Assembly (NCBI GenBank): GCA_029779845.1
Contig: JAKOZT010000154.1
Span: 1 to 64,000, forward strand
Direction: 5' to 3'
Length of the DNA: 64,000 bases
Source of the DNA: Pseudomonadota bacterium
GTDB taxonomy: Bacteria; Pseudomonadota; Gammaproteobacteria; Burkholderiales; Burkholderiaceae_C
In this document: positions 9,721 through 18,020 of the stretch, in pieces
How the letters are laid out: the number at the start of each line of letters is the position of its first letter
Position numbering within the stretch: the first letter of the stretch is position 1
The notes under the pieces: model-generated
Told to the model about the DNA's origin: nothing
Seen by the model: only the letters and a program-made list of their open reading frames with translations
The model's database searches: none
Program-made: the position numbers and the translations under genes

Positions 9721-10994
9721 GCGGGGCTCCCTTCCTTCTTGAACAGGTCGCGGAACACCGGGTAGATCTGGTTCGCCTCGGTCACCTTGCGGATCGCGAA
9801 GGCCTTGCTGTCGGCGGCCAGCGCGGCGTACTCGTCCCACAGGTTCTGCTCTTCCTCGGCCACCTGCACGTAGGCGAAGTAGCGGCACAGCGGCAGGATG
9901 CGGTCGTTCAGCAGCTCGCGGCAGCGGCCGCTGTCGTGGTGCCAGTTGTCGCCGTCGCTCGCCTGCGCGCCGTAGATGTTCCACTCGCTGGTCGGGTAGC
10001 GAGCGCGCGCGATCTCGTCCATCAGCACCAGCGCGCTCGACACCACGGTGCCGCCGGTCTCGGTGGCGTGGAAGAACTCGTGCTCGTCGACCTCTTGCGC
10101 CTGCGTGTGATGGCGGATGAAGACGATGTCGATCTTCTCGTAGTGGCGCGTCAGGAACAGGTACAGCAGGATGAAGAAGCGCTTGGCCAGATCCTTGCGG
10201 CCCTCGTCCATCGAGCCGGACACGTCCATCAGGCAGAACATCACCGCCTTGGAGGTCGGCACCGGCGTGCGCACGCGGCTGCGGAAACGCAGGTCGATCG
10301 GGTCGAGGTAGGGGATACGGTCCAGCTTTGCTTTCAGCGCCTCGATCTGTTCCTCGACGTCCTTGATCTCCTGCGCCGGCGTGGCCGGCTGGCGCTTCAT
10401 CTCGGTCAGGCGCTCTTCCAGCTCGCGCAGCTCGCGCCGCGACTCGGTGCCCAGCGCGATGCGCCGGCCGATCGCGCCGCGCATCGAGCGCACCACGTGC
10501 AGGTTGTTGGGCGTGCCGTCGCTGGAGAAGCCGGCGCGGTGCGTCTTGTATTCGGGCGTCTCGGCCAGCGTGGTGCGCGCGAGGTTGGGCAGGGCGAGGT
10601 CGTCGAAGAAGACCTGCATGAACTCTTCCTTGCTGAGGTGGAAGACGAAGTCGTCCTCGCCCTCGCCGGAATCGCTGGCCTGCCCGCCGCCGCCTCCGCC
10701 GCCACCGCCGCCCTCGGGCCGCTTGATGCGGTCGCCGCGCACGAAGTCCTTGTTGCCCGGGTGCACCATCTCGCGCTTGCCGCCCTGGCCGTGGCCGAAG
10801 ACGGGCTCGCTGATGTCGCGCTTCGGGATGTGGATGTCCTCGCCCTTCTCGATGTCGCGGATGCCGCGCCCATCGACCGCGCGCTTGACCGCCTCGCGGA
10901 TCTGATCCTTGTGGCGGCGCAGGAAGCGCTCTCGGTTGCCGATGGACTTGTTCTTGCCCGCCAGCCGCCGGTCGATGATGCTTTGAAGGGCCAT
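9717..10994 (-). CDS. YeaH/YhbH family protein with von Willebrand A domain (DUF444)
   Basis: 425 aa from ATG 10994 (a TTG one codon earlier is possible; a GAGG lies upstream). It begins MALQSIIDRRLAGKNKSIGN like E. coli YeaH and carries a metal-ion adhesion motif DVSGSMDEG near residue 255 in a VWA domain. A run of eleven glycines near residues 100-110 forms a low-complexity linker encoded by GGC/GGN repeats. Homologues act with the PrkA kinase under nitrogen or carbon stress, biochemical role unknown. It is second in the prkA-yeaH-spoVR operon. Confidence 0.92.
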   Translation of the reverse strand: MALQSIIDRRLAGKNKSIGNRERFLRRHKDQIREAVKRAVDGRGIRDIEKGEDIHIPKRDISEPVFGHGQGGKREMVHPGNKDFVRGDRIKRPEGGGGGGGGGGQASDSGEGEDDFVFHLSKEEFMQVFFDDLALPNLARTTLAETPEYKTHRAGFSSDGTPNNLHVVRSMRGAIGRRIALGTESRRELRELEERLTEMKRQPATPAQEIKDVEEQIEALKAKLDRIPYLDPIDLRFRSRVRTPVPTSKAVMFCLMDVSGSMDEGRKDLAKRFFILLYLFLTRHYEKIDIVFIRHHTQAQEVDEHEFFHATETGGTVVSSALVLMDEIARARYPTSEWNIYGAQASDGDNWHHDSGRCRELLNDRILPLCRYFAYVQVAEEEQNLWDEYAALAADSKAFAIRKVTEANQIYPVFRDLFKKEGSPA

Positions 10995-11004
10995 CAACCG
11001 TGCC

Positions 11005-12927
11005 TCAGCTGCTCTTCCTCACCCGCAGGTACCACTCGCACAGCAGCCGCACCTGCTTGGCGGTGTAGCCCTTGGCGACCATGCGCGTCACGAAGTCCTC
11101 GTGCTTCTTGGCCTCGTCGGCGCTCGCCTTGGCGTTGAAGCTGATCACCGGCAGCAGCTCCTCGGTGTTCGAGAACATCTTCTTCTCGATCACCGTGCGC
11201 AGCTTCTCGTAGCTGGTCCACAGCGGGTTCTTGCCGGCGTTGTTGGCGCGCGCACGCAGCACGAAGTTGACGATCTCGTTGCGGAAGTCCTTCGGGTTGG
11301 CGATGCCGGCCGGCTTCTCGATCTTCTCCAGCTCGGCGTTCAGGCTGGCGCGGTCGAACACCTCGCCGGTGTCGGTGTCGCGGTACTCGTGGTCCTGGAT
11401 CCAGTAGTCGGCGTAGGTGACGTAGCGGTCGAAGATGTTCTGGCCGTACTCGCTGTAGCTCTCCAGGTAGGCGGTCTGGATCTCCTTGCCGATGAACTCG
11501 GCGTAGCGCGTCGCCAGATGCTCCTTGATGAAGGCGAGGTACTTCTGCTCGGTCTCGGCCGGGAACTGCTCGCGCTCGATCTGCTGCTCGAGCACGTACA
11601 TCAGGTGCACCGGATTGGCGGCGACCTCGGTCGAGTCGAAGTTGAACACCTTGGAGATGATCTTGAAGGCGAAGCGCGTCGAGATGCCGCTCATGCCCTC
11701 GTCGACGCCGGCGTAGTCGCGGTACTCCTGGAAGCTCTTGGCGCGCGGGTCGGTGTCCTTCAGGTTCTCGCCGTCGTAGACCAGCATCTTGCTGAACAGC
11801 GACGAGTTCTCCGGCTCCTTCAGCCGCGTCAGCACCGCGAACTGGCTCATCATCTTCAGCGTGCCGGGCGCGCAGGTGGCGTTGGCCAGCGACGAGCCGC
11901 GCAGCAGCTTCTCGTAGATCTTGATCTCTTCCGAGACGCGCAGGCAGTACGGCACCTTGACGATGTAGATGCGGTCGAGGAAGGCCTCGTTGTTCTTGTT
12001 GTTGCGGAACGCCTTCCACTCGCTCTCGTTGCTGTGCGCGAGCACCACGCCGTCGAACGGGATCGCGCCGAAGCCCTCGGTGCCCTTGAAGTTGCCTTCC
12101 TGCGTGGCGGTCAGCAGCGGGTGCAGCACCTTGATCGGCGCCTTGAACATCTCGACGAATTCGAGCAGGCCCTGGTTGGCCAGGCACAGCCCGCCGGAGA
12201 AGCTGTAGGCATCCGGATCATCCTGCGCGTAGGTTTCGAGCTTGCGGATGTCGACCTTGCCGACCAGCGACGAGATGTCCTGGTTGTTCTCGTCGCCCGG
12301 CTCGGTCTTGGCGATGCCGATCTGCTTGAGCACCGACGGATAGCGTTTGACGACCTTGAACTTGCGGATGTCGCCGCCGTACTCCTCCAGCCGTTTCACG
12401 GCCCAGGGCGACAGGATGCGGTTCAGGTAGCGACGCGGAATGCCGTATTCCTTCTCCAGGATCGGCCCGTCCTCGACCGCGTCGAACAGCCCGAGCGGCG
12501 ATTCGTTCACCGGCGAGCCCTTGATCGCGTAGAAGGGCACCTCCTGCATCAGCTGCTTGAGGCGCTCGGCGATCGAGCTCTTGCCGCCGCCCACCGGGCC
12601 GAGCAGGTAGAGGATCTGCTTCTTCTCTTCCAGCCCCTGCGCGGCATGGCGGAAGTACGAGACCACCTGCTCGATCGAATCCTCCATGCCGTAGAACTCG
12701 GCGAAGGCGGGATAGATCTTGATGATCTTGTTCGCGAACAGCCGCGACAGGCGCGGGTCGTTGCGCGTGTCGATGGTCTGCGGCTCGCCGATGGCCTTGA
12801 GCATGCGCTCGGCGGCCGTGGCGTAGGCCAGCGGGTTGCGCTTGCACTCGGCGAGGTAGTCCTCGAGCGAGAGCTCTTCTTCGCGGGTGCGCTCGTAGCG
12901 CGCGGCGAAGCTGCTGATCACGTCCAT
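11005..12927 (-). CDS. prkA: PrkA family serine protein kinase (YeaG)
   Basis: 640 aa, the standard PrkA length. A Walker A motif GPVGGGKSS lies near residue 110 inside the AAA-like PrkA domain, and the C-terminal kinase-like domain follows (from about residue 400). PrkA/YeaG is a cytoplasmic stress kinase made under nitrogen starvation or stationary phase. A good ribosome-binding site (AGGAG) precedes the ATG. The gene leads the prkA-yeaH-spoVR operon; a sigma-54-like promoter about 190 bp upstream gives a transcript leader of about 170 nt. Confidence 0.95.
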   Translation of the reverse strand: MDVISSFAARYERTREEELSLEDYLAECKRNPLAYATAAERMLKAIGEPQTIDTRNDPRLSRLFANKIIKIYPAFAEFYGMEDSIEQVVSYFRHAAQGLEEKKQILYLLGPVGGGKSSIAERLKQLMQEVPFYAIKGSPVNESPLGLFDAVEDGPILEKEYGIPRRYLNRILSPWAVKRLEEYGGDIRKFKVVKRYPSVLKQIGIAKTEPGDENNQDISSLVGKVDIRKLETYAQDDPDAYSFSGGLCLANQGLLEFVEMFKAPIKVLHPLLTATQEGNFKGTEGFGAIPFDGVVLAHSNESEWKAFRNNKNNEAFLDRIYIVKVPYCLRVSEEIKIYEKLLRGSSLANATCAPGTLKMMSQFAVLTRLKEPENSSLFSKMLVYDGENLKDTDPRAKSFQEYRDYAGVDEGMSGISTRFAFKIISKVFNFDSTEVAANPVHLMYVLEQQIEREQFPAETEQKYLAFIKEHLATRYAEFIGKEIQTAYLESYSEYGQNIFDRYVTYADYWIQDHEYRDTDTGEVFDRASLNAELEKIEKPAGIANPKDFRNEIVNFVLRARANNAGKNPLWTSYEKLRTVIEKKMFSNTEELLPVISFNAKASADEAKKHEDFVTRMVAKGYTAKQVRLLCEWYLRVRKSS

Positions 12928-12960
12928 GCCGATCTCCTGTGCGTTCAGGACTGGGGAAGT

Positions 12961-12990
12961 TCTGATGAAGTCCTGGAGGGCTCCATCAGA
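12961..12990 (-). other. Stem-loop in the prkA transcript leader
   Basis: TCTGATG at 12961-12967 pairs with CATCAGA at 12984-12990 and pairing continues inward (AG/CT, CC/GG) with one mismatch, giving a stem of about 13 bp with a tiny loop. It sits 34 bp before the prkA ATG. No T-run follows, so it does not look like an intrinsic terminator; a role in mRNA stability or translation control is possible. Confidence 0.5.
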
Positions 12991-13112
12991 GCTTTCCGCT
13001 ATCGGCAGTTCAACGGCGGTTCAAGCTTGCGGCAAATCGTTCTGGCCGTAAACCCGATTTAACCGGGCATTCGGGCGCTGTTTGTCACCAGGGTCTTGTC
13101 GCCACGAGTTCA

Positions 13113-13126
13113 GCAAGTAACGTGCC
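13113..13126 (-). promoter_or_regulatory. Sigma-54-type promoter for prkA operon
   Basis: On the minus strand the sequence is GGCACG-TTAC-TTGC, matching the sigma-54 consensus GGCACG-N4-TTGC with the invariant GG and GC exactly ten bases apart. The start of transcription would fall near 13101. The E. coli yeaG-yeaH operon is known to be sigma-54 dependent, so this site fits the gene's family. No competing sigma-70 promoter stands out in the 302-bp gap between prkA and parB, which otherwise holds only the dyad and the stem-loop listed separately. Confidence 0.7.
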
Positions 13127-13162
13127 TCACGCCGCGCAGGTTGATCTGCGTTGCATGACGGA

Positions 13163-13178
13163 GCACGCGAGCGCGTGC
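13163..13178. promoter_or_regulatory. Dyad upstream of sigma-54 promoter, candidate enhancer-binding-protein site
   Basis: GCACGCG-AG-CGCGTGC is a perfect 7-bp inverted repeat about 60-75 bp upstream of the predicted transcription start, where activators of sigma-54 promoters usually bind. It contains the GCAC...GTGC ends of NtrC sites but has a different spacing, so the activator cannot be named. Confidence 0.45.
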
Positions 13179-13229
13179 AAAGTTCCGCAAAGGGCCGCGC
13201 ACGCGGCGCGCGAATGAGGGGGCGTGGAC

Positions 13230-14123
13230 TCAGCGCGCGGTGAGGCCGAGCTTGTCGAGCAGGCCGTTCAGCTCGTCGAGCGAGCCGAAGGCGATCGCCA
13301 CCTCGCCCTGCTCGCCGCGCTTGGTTCGCTTCTTGATGCGGATCTCGACCTTGGCGGTCAGCGCATCGGAGAGCTCCTCCTCGATGCGCGCCACGTCGCG
13401 CGGCTTCTCCTTGGCGACGCGCAGCAGCGGCTGCTGGCGCTGGTGCTGCAGGCGCGCGACGAGCTTCTCGGCCTCGCGCACGCTCATCTTGCGCGCCACC
13501 ACGTCGCCGGCGGCGAGGATCTGCTGCGCGCCGTCGAGCGGCAGCAGCGCGCGTGCATGGCCCATGTCGAGATCGCCGGCCATCAGCATCTGCTGCACCG
13601 GCTCGCTCAGGTTGAGCAGGCGCAGCAGGTTGCTCGCCGCGCTGCGCGAGCGGCCCACCGATTGCGCGGCCTGCTCGTGCGTCAGGCCGAACTCGTCGGT
13701 CAGGCGCTTGAGGCCCTGCGCTTCTTCGAGCGGGTTCAGGTCCTCGCGCTGGATGTTCTCGATCAGCGACATCGCCGCAGCGGCTTCGTCGGGAACGTTC
13801 TTCACCAGCACCGGCACTTCGTCGAGCCCGGCCAGCTTCGCCGCGCGCGTGCGGCGTTCGCCGGCGATGATCTCGTAGCGGCCGACGCCGACCGGGCGCA
13901 CCAGCACCGGCTGCATCACGCCCTGCGCCTTGATGCTCTCGGCCAGCTCGTACAGCGAGCCTTCGTCCATGCGCGTGCGCGGCTGGTACTTGCCGGGCTG
14001 CAGCACGTCGAGCTTGAGCGTGGAAGGCGGCGTATCGCCGGCGGGGCGCGGCGCGTCGGCGACCTTGGGGCCGAGCAGCGCTTCCAGCCCGAGCCCGAGG
14101 CCCTTGGGTTTCTTGGTGACCAT
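13230..14123 (-). CDS. parB: Chromosome-partitioning protein ParB
   Basis: 297 aa, begins MVTKKPKGLGLGLEALLG, the classical chromosomal ParB start. It shows the CTP-binding GERRTRAAKLAG motif and LIENIQREDLNPLEEAQG, followed by the parS-binding helix-turn-helix (LTHEQAAQSVGRSRSAASNL), and a C-terminal dimer domain. ParB loads at parS and spreads on DNA to segregate origins with ParA. Two parS-like sites lie about 3-4 kb away in rsmG and mnmG. It is 19 bp downstream of the serine hydrolase gene and separated from parA by argC and two other genes. Confidence 0.95.
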   Translation of the reverse strand: MVTKKPKGLGLGLEALLGPKVADAPRPAGDTPPSTLKLDVLQPGKYQPRTRMDEGSLYELAESIKAQGVMQPVLVRPVGVGRYEIIAGERRTRAAKLAGLDEVPVLVKNVPDEAAAAMSLIENIQREDLNPLEEAQGLKRLTDEFGLTHEQAAQSVGRSRSAASNLLRLLNLSEPVQQMLMAGDLDMGHARALLPLDGAQQILAAGDVVARKMSVREAEKLVARLQHQRQQPLLRVAKEKPRDVARIEEELSDALTAKVEIRIKKRTKRGEQGEVAIAFGSLDELNGLLDKLGLTAR

Positions 14124-14142
14124 GGGGCGGGATTGTCCGCGA

Positions 14143-14718
14143 TCAGCGCGAACGCCCTGCCAGCTGGCCGAGCAGCGCGATGCCTTCGGGCCAGTCGCCC
14201 AGGCCCGATTCGCCGTTGATGTGGCCGCGCGCGCCGATCTCGACCACGTCGCTGCCCCAATCGGCGGCCATCGCCTGCGCACGCGGCAGCGCGCAATACG
14301 GGTCGTCGCTGCTGACCACCGCGAGGCTCGCAAAGGGCAACGCATCGCGAACGATGGGGCGCCAGTTGAACAGGTTCGGCGGCATGTCCTCGCGCTCGGT
14401 GTCGGGCGGGGCGACCAGCAGCGCGCCGATCACTCGATCGGTCAGCGCCGAATGCGCGGCCCACGCTGCGACCAGCTGGCAACCGAGACTGTGTGCGGCC
14501 AGCAGCACCCGCTGCGGGCTTTGCAGCAGCACTTCGTCCAGACGCGCCATCCAGTCGCCGCGGCGCGGCCACAGCCAGTCGTCCTGCTCGACGCGGCGGT
14601 GGCCGTGCAAGGCCTCCCAGCGGCTTTGCCAATGCTCGGGGCCGGAGTTCAGCCAGCCCGGCAGCAGCAGCACCGGTGGCCTGTCTTGATCAGGGTTTGC
14701 CTTATCCTTGTCGTTCAT
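14143..14718 (-). CDS. RBBP9/YdeN family serine hydrolase
   Basis: 191 aa alpha/beta hydrolase. [19 protein letters not shown] near the N-terminus and the nucleophile motif AHSLGCQLV (Ser about residue 77) match RBBP9-type hydrolases; the catalytic His is in [15 protein letters not shown] near residue 167. Substrate unknown. It is co-directional with parB (19 bp), and its 5' end faces argC across 20 bp. Such a hydrolase often lies in the parAB neighbourhood of Burkholderiales, but a role in partitioning is not implied. Confidence 0.85.
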   Translation of the reverse strand: MNDKDKANPDQDRPPVLLLPGWLNSGPEHWQSRWEALHGHRRVEQDDWLWPRRGDWMARLDEVLLQSPQRVLLAAHSLGCQLVAAWAAHSALTDRVIGALLVAPPDTEREDMPPNLFNWRPIVRDALPFASLAVVSSDDPYCALPRAQAMAADWGSDVVEIGARGHINGESGLGDWPEGIALLGQLAGRSR

Positions 14719-14738
14719 CGTCTGGGAAGCCTCGCCAC

Positions 14739-15680
14739 ATGAAGACCCGCGTGTTCGTCGACGGCCAGGAGGGCACCACCGGCCTGCGCATCCACGAGTA
14801 TCTCGCCCAGCGCAACGACGTCGAGGTGCTGCGCATCCACGCCGACAAACGCAAGGACCAGGCCGAGCGCGCGCGCTTGCTGAACGCCGCCGACGTCGCC
14901 TTCCTGTGCCTGCCCGACGCGGCGGCCAAGGAAGCGGCGGCACTGGTGACGAATCCCAAGACCTGCCTGATCGACGCCAGCACAGCGCACCGCACCGCGC
15001 CCGGCTGGGCCTTCGGCCTGCCCGAACTGGCGCCGGGCCAGCGCGAGGCGCTGCGCGCGAGCAAGCGCATCGCGAATCCGGGCTGCCATGCCTCGGCCTT
15101 CATCCTGCTGCTGCGCCCGCTGGTCGATGCCGGCCTAGTGCCGGCCGCGCTGCCGATCAGCGCCACCTCGATCACCGGCTACTCCGGCGGCGGCAAGAAG
15201 ATGATCGAGCAGTACGAAGCGGGCGGCGATGCGCGCCTGAGCTCGCCGCGACCCTACGCGCTGAAGCTCGCGCACAAGCACATCCCGGAGATGACCGCGC
15301 ATTCGCGGCTCGCCCAGGCGCCGAACTTCATGCCCATCGTTGCCAATTTCTACAAGGGCTTGTCGGTGAGTGTGCACTTGCATCTGTCGCAGTTGCCAGC
15401 CGGAGCTACCGGCGAAGCGCTGCACGCCGCCTACATGAAGCACTACGCCGGCGAACGCTTCGTGCGCGTGATGCCGCTGTCCGACCCGGCCACGCTGGAA
15501 GACGGCTTCTTCGACGTGCAGGCCTGCAACGACACCAACCGCGTCGACATCTTCGTGTTCGCCAGCGACACCCAGGCGCTGCTGATGGCGCGCCTGGACA
15601 ACCTCGGCAAGGGCGCCAGCGGCGCGGCAGTGCAGGCGATGAACGTGCACCTGGGCGTCGACGAAGGGCTCGGGCTCTAA
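14739..15680 (+). CDS. argC: N-acetyl-gamma-glutamyl-phosphate reductase, type 2 (ArgC)
   Basis: 313 aa, the short form of ArgC. The N-terminus [20 protein letters not shown] is the type 2 dinucleotide-binding start, and the catalytic cysteine is in [11 protein letters not shown] near residue 116. It reduces N-acetylglutamyl phosphate in arginine synthesis. It stands alone on the plus strand, facing the hydrolase start across 20 bp and ending 1 bp from the stop of a GNAT gene, so it is inserted between parA and parB genes on the opposite strand. Any promoter must lie inside the hydrolase gene. Confidence 0.94.
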   Translation: MKTRVFVDGQEGTTGLRIHEYLAQRNDVEVLRIHADKRKDQAERARLLNAADVAFLCLPDAAAKEAAALVTNPKTCLIDASTAHRTAPGWAFGLPELAPGQREALRASKRIANPGCHASAFILLLRPLVDAGLVPAALPISATSITGYSGGGKKMIEQYEAGGDARLSSPRPYALKLAHKHIPEMTAHSRLAQAPNFMPIVANFYKGLSVSVHLHLSQLPAGATGEALHAAYMKHYAGERFVRVMPLSDPATLEDGFFDVQACNDTNRVDIFVFASDTQALLMARLDNLGKGASGAAVQAMNVHLGVDEGLGL

Positions 15681-15681
15681 A

Positions 15682-16470
15682 TCAGGTGGCCGCCGGGTCG
15701 CGCGCCCGGTAGTGGTAGGCGTAGGCGTCGCCGAAACCGAGCCGGTGGTAGATGGCCCGCGCGGCGTGGTTGTCACCGTCGACCTGCAAATAGGCATGTC
15801 GCGCACCATGACGGTGCGCCTGAGACAGCAGATGGGCACACAGGCGGCTCGCGTAGCCGCGCCCGCGCACCGCTTCGGCGGTGAAGATGTCGTAGAGCCC
15901 GACGAGGTCGGCCTCCTGCGCGATCTGTCCGCAAGCGACCACTTCGCCGTCCAGCTTCATCTCGTAAGCCTGGAAGGGCACGGGCGACTGCGCCAGGCGC
16001 TGGCCGTGCGCGAGGCGCTGCGACAGCGGCGAGCCGCGCAGCGCGCCGACGCGTTGCGCGAAAGCCTCCAGCCCGAGCGGCTGGATCACGAGGTTTGCCG
16101 GCAGGCTGGGCGGCACGATGTTGGCCACGTCTTCCAGCACCATCACGCGCGTGTCGTCGAAGCGCTGCAGGCCCATCGCCGCCAGCGTCGAATCCAGCCC
16201 GGCCGGCTCGCTGAAGGGCGTGATGCGCACGATCAGCGGCAACCCGGCCTGCCCATAGACCGGCTCGCACAGCGCCAGCTTGTGGGCCACCGGCATGCGC
16301 CCGGGCGCGACTGCGTTGATGCAGCGCGCGCGCTTGGCCTTGCCCGGCGAGAAGCGCAGCAGCCAGCCGTCGACCCAGCGCTGCTGGGGCGGGGCACTGG
16401 CGTTCAGGCCGGCGTCTTCGACGCGCGAGAGCAGGTAGGGGTCGAAGCTGCGCGCGATCACCGGGTTCAT
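15682..16470 (-). CDS. GNAT family N-acetyltransferase
   Basis: 262 aa. The C-terminal half is a GNAT fold with the acetyl-CoA loop EAVRGRGYASRLCAHLL and the closing DNHAARAIYHRLGFGDAY; the N-terminal half (about 130 residues, with QRWVDGWLLRFSPGKAKRA) resembles that of two-domain GNAT proteins. Substrate unknown. Two ATGs are possible, 16476 and 16470; the second is favoured because GAAGG then lies 8 bases ahead. It follows parA by 26 bp and is probably co-transcribed with it. Confidence 0.85.
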   Translation of the reverse strand: MNPVIARSFDPYLLSRVEDAGLNASAPPQQRWVDGWLLRFSPGKAKRARCINAVAPGRMPVAHKLALCEPVYGQAGLPLIVRITPFSEPAGLDSTLAAMGLQRFDDTRVMVLEDVANIVPPSLPANLVIQPLGLEAFAQRVGALRGSPLSQRLAHGQRLAQSPVPFQAYEMKLDGEVVACGQIAQEADLVGLYDIFTAEAVRGRGYASRLCAHLLSQAHRHGARHAYLQVDGDNHAARAIYHRLGFGDAYAYHYRARDPAAT

Positions 16471-16496
16471 GCGCATCGCCTTCGGCCCCCGGTCGC

Positions 16497-17270
16497 TCAG
16501 CGCATGCCCTCGATGCGCCGCACCATCTCGCCGGCGAACTCGACGAAGGCCTGGGCGCCGCGCGAGGAGGGGTCGAACACCACGCCCGGCAGGCCGTAGC
16601 TGGGCGCTTCGGCCAGGCGCACGTTGCGCGGGATCACCGAGTCGAACACCTTGTCGCCGAAGTGCGACTTGAGCTGCTCGCTGACCTGCTGCTGCAAGGT
16701 GATGCGCGGATCGAACATCACGCGCAGCAGGCCGATGATCTGCAGGTCCGGGTTCAGGTTGGCGTGCACCTGCTTGATCGTGTTGACCAGGTCCGACAGG
16801 CCTTCGAGCGCGAAGTACTCGCACTGCATCGGCACCACCACGCCGTGCGCGGCGCACAGGCCGTTGAGCGTCAGCAGGCTCAGGGAAGGCGGGCAGTCGA
16901 TCAGCACGAAGTCGTAGTCGGCATCGACCGCGGCCAGCGCGCCCTTCAGGCGCTTGTCGCGCCGCTCCAGCTCGACCAGCTCGACCTCGGCGCCGGCCAG
17001 CTCGCGGTTCGCGCCCAGCACGTCGTAGCCGGTCTTCTCGCTGCGCTGGCGCGCCTCGGCGACGCTGGCGCTCTCCAGCAGCACGTCGTAGACCGACAGT
17101 TCCAGCGCGCGCTTGTCGACGCCCGAGCCCATCGTCGCATTGCCCTGCGGGTCGAGATCGACCACCAGCACACGCTGGCCGATGCGCGCCAGCCCGGCGG
17201 CCAGGTTGACGGTGGTGGTGGTCTTGCCGACGCCGCCTTTCTGGTTGGCGATGCAGAAGATTCGGGCCAT
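16497..17270 (-). CDS. parA: Chromosome-partitioning ATPase ParA
   Basis: 257 aa. It has the deviant Walker A motif KGGVGKTTTTVNLAAGLA, the LDPQGNATMGSG motif and the DFVLIDCPPSLSLLTLN Walker B region of chromosomal ParA/Soj. With ParB and parS it segregates the chromosome origin. It follows rsmG by 66 bp in the conserved mnmG-rsmG-parA order. parB is 2.4 kb further on, past a GNAT gene, argC on the other strand and a hydrolase. Confidence 0.95.
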   Translation of the reverse strand: MARIFCIANQKGGVGKTTTTVNLAAGLARIGQRVLVVDLDPQGNATMGSGVDKRALELSVYDVLLESASVAEARQRSEKTGYDVLGANRELAGAEVELVELERRDKRLKGALAAVDADYDFVLIDCPPSLSLLTLNGLCAAHGVVVPMQCEYFALEGLSDLVNTIKQVHANLNPDLQIIGLLRVMFDPRITLQQQVSEQLKSHFGDKVFDSVIPRNVRLAEAPSYGLPGVVFDPSSRGAQAFVEFAGEMVRRIEGMR

Positions 17271-17336
17271 GAGACTCGCGAGGGAAGTGCGGGCCGCAGC
17301 CCAGGAAGGCAGGCTCCGGATACCCCGGAGCGCGAC

Positions 17337-18020
17337 TCAGGAATGTACCAGCCCGGGCGGTGCGTCAGGCTTGGCTTCGCGCATCCAGACGATGCAGCGT
17401 TCGGCGTCCAGGCCGGGAACGGCGATCGGTTCCACGTGAAACACGGCGATGCCAGCGGGCAGGGCGGCGAGCTCGCCCTCGGGCGTCTTGCCTTTCATCG
17501 CGGCCCAGACACCAGTGGGGGCCAGCAGCTTGCGGGTGAGGGTGACGAAGTCGGGCAGCGAGGCGAAGGCGCGCGAGGTGATGAGGTCGAAGCCGGGCGC
17601 CTTCAGCGCCTCGACACGGGCGTGCTCGGCGCTCAGGTTGCGCAGGCCCAGCTCGACCGCCGCCTGCCGAATGAAGGCTGCCTTCTTGCCGACCGCATCG
17701 ACGCAGGTCACCGCCCATTCCGGCTCCAGCACCGCCAGCACGACGCCGGGCAATCCGCCACCGCTGCCGACGTCGAGGATGCGACGCGGCGTGCCGGCGC
17801 CCAGCTCCCGGCGCAGCGGGCCGACCACCGCGAGGCAGTCGGCGAGGTGCTGCGTCAACATCTCGGCCGGCTCGCGCACGGCGGTCAGGTTGTAGGTGGT
17901 GTTCCAGCGTTGCAGCAGCGCGAGGTAGGCGAGCAGCTTCTGCTGCGTCGCCGCGTCGACCGCCAAGCCCAGCGATTCGCAGATGCCGGCCAGCGCCGGA
18001 GCGAGCGCCTCAGGCCGCAT
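17337..18020 (-). CDS. rsmG: 16S rRNA (guanine527-N7)-methyltransferase RsmG
   Basis: 227 aa. The SAM-binding motif [17 protein letters not shown] near residues 77-93 and the preceding [21 protein letters not shown] are typical of RsmG (GidB), which methylates G527 of 16S rRNA. It overlaps the end of mnmG by 11 bp, as in the conserved gidA-gidB operon. A parS-like site lies inside the coding region at 17428-17443. Confidence 0.95.
   Translation of the reverse strand: MRPEALAPALAGICESLGLAVDAATQQKLLAYLALLQRWNTTYNLTAVREPAEMLTQHLADCLAVVGPLRRELGAGTPRRILDVGSGGGLPGVVLAVLEPEWAVTCVDAVGKKAAFIRQAAVELGLRNLSAEHARVEALKAPGFDLITSRAFASLPDFVTLTRKLLAPTGVWAAMKGKTPEGELAALPAGIAVFHVEPIAVPGLDAERCIVWMREAKPDAPPGLVHS
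17428..17443. promoter_or_regulatory. parS-like site within rsmG
   Basis: GGTTCCACGTGAAACA matches 14 of 16 bases of the parS consensus TGTTTCACGTGAAACA, with an intact right half. It lies 157 bp upstream of the parA start codon. Confidence 0.65.

Noticed and set aside
12961-12990. Intrinsic terminator at the hairpin before prkA
   Set aside because: No T-run follows on either strand, and it sits within the leader between promoter and gene.
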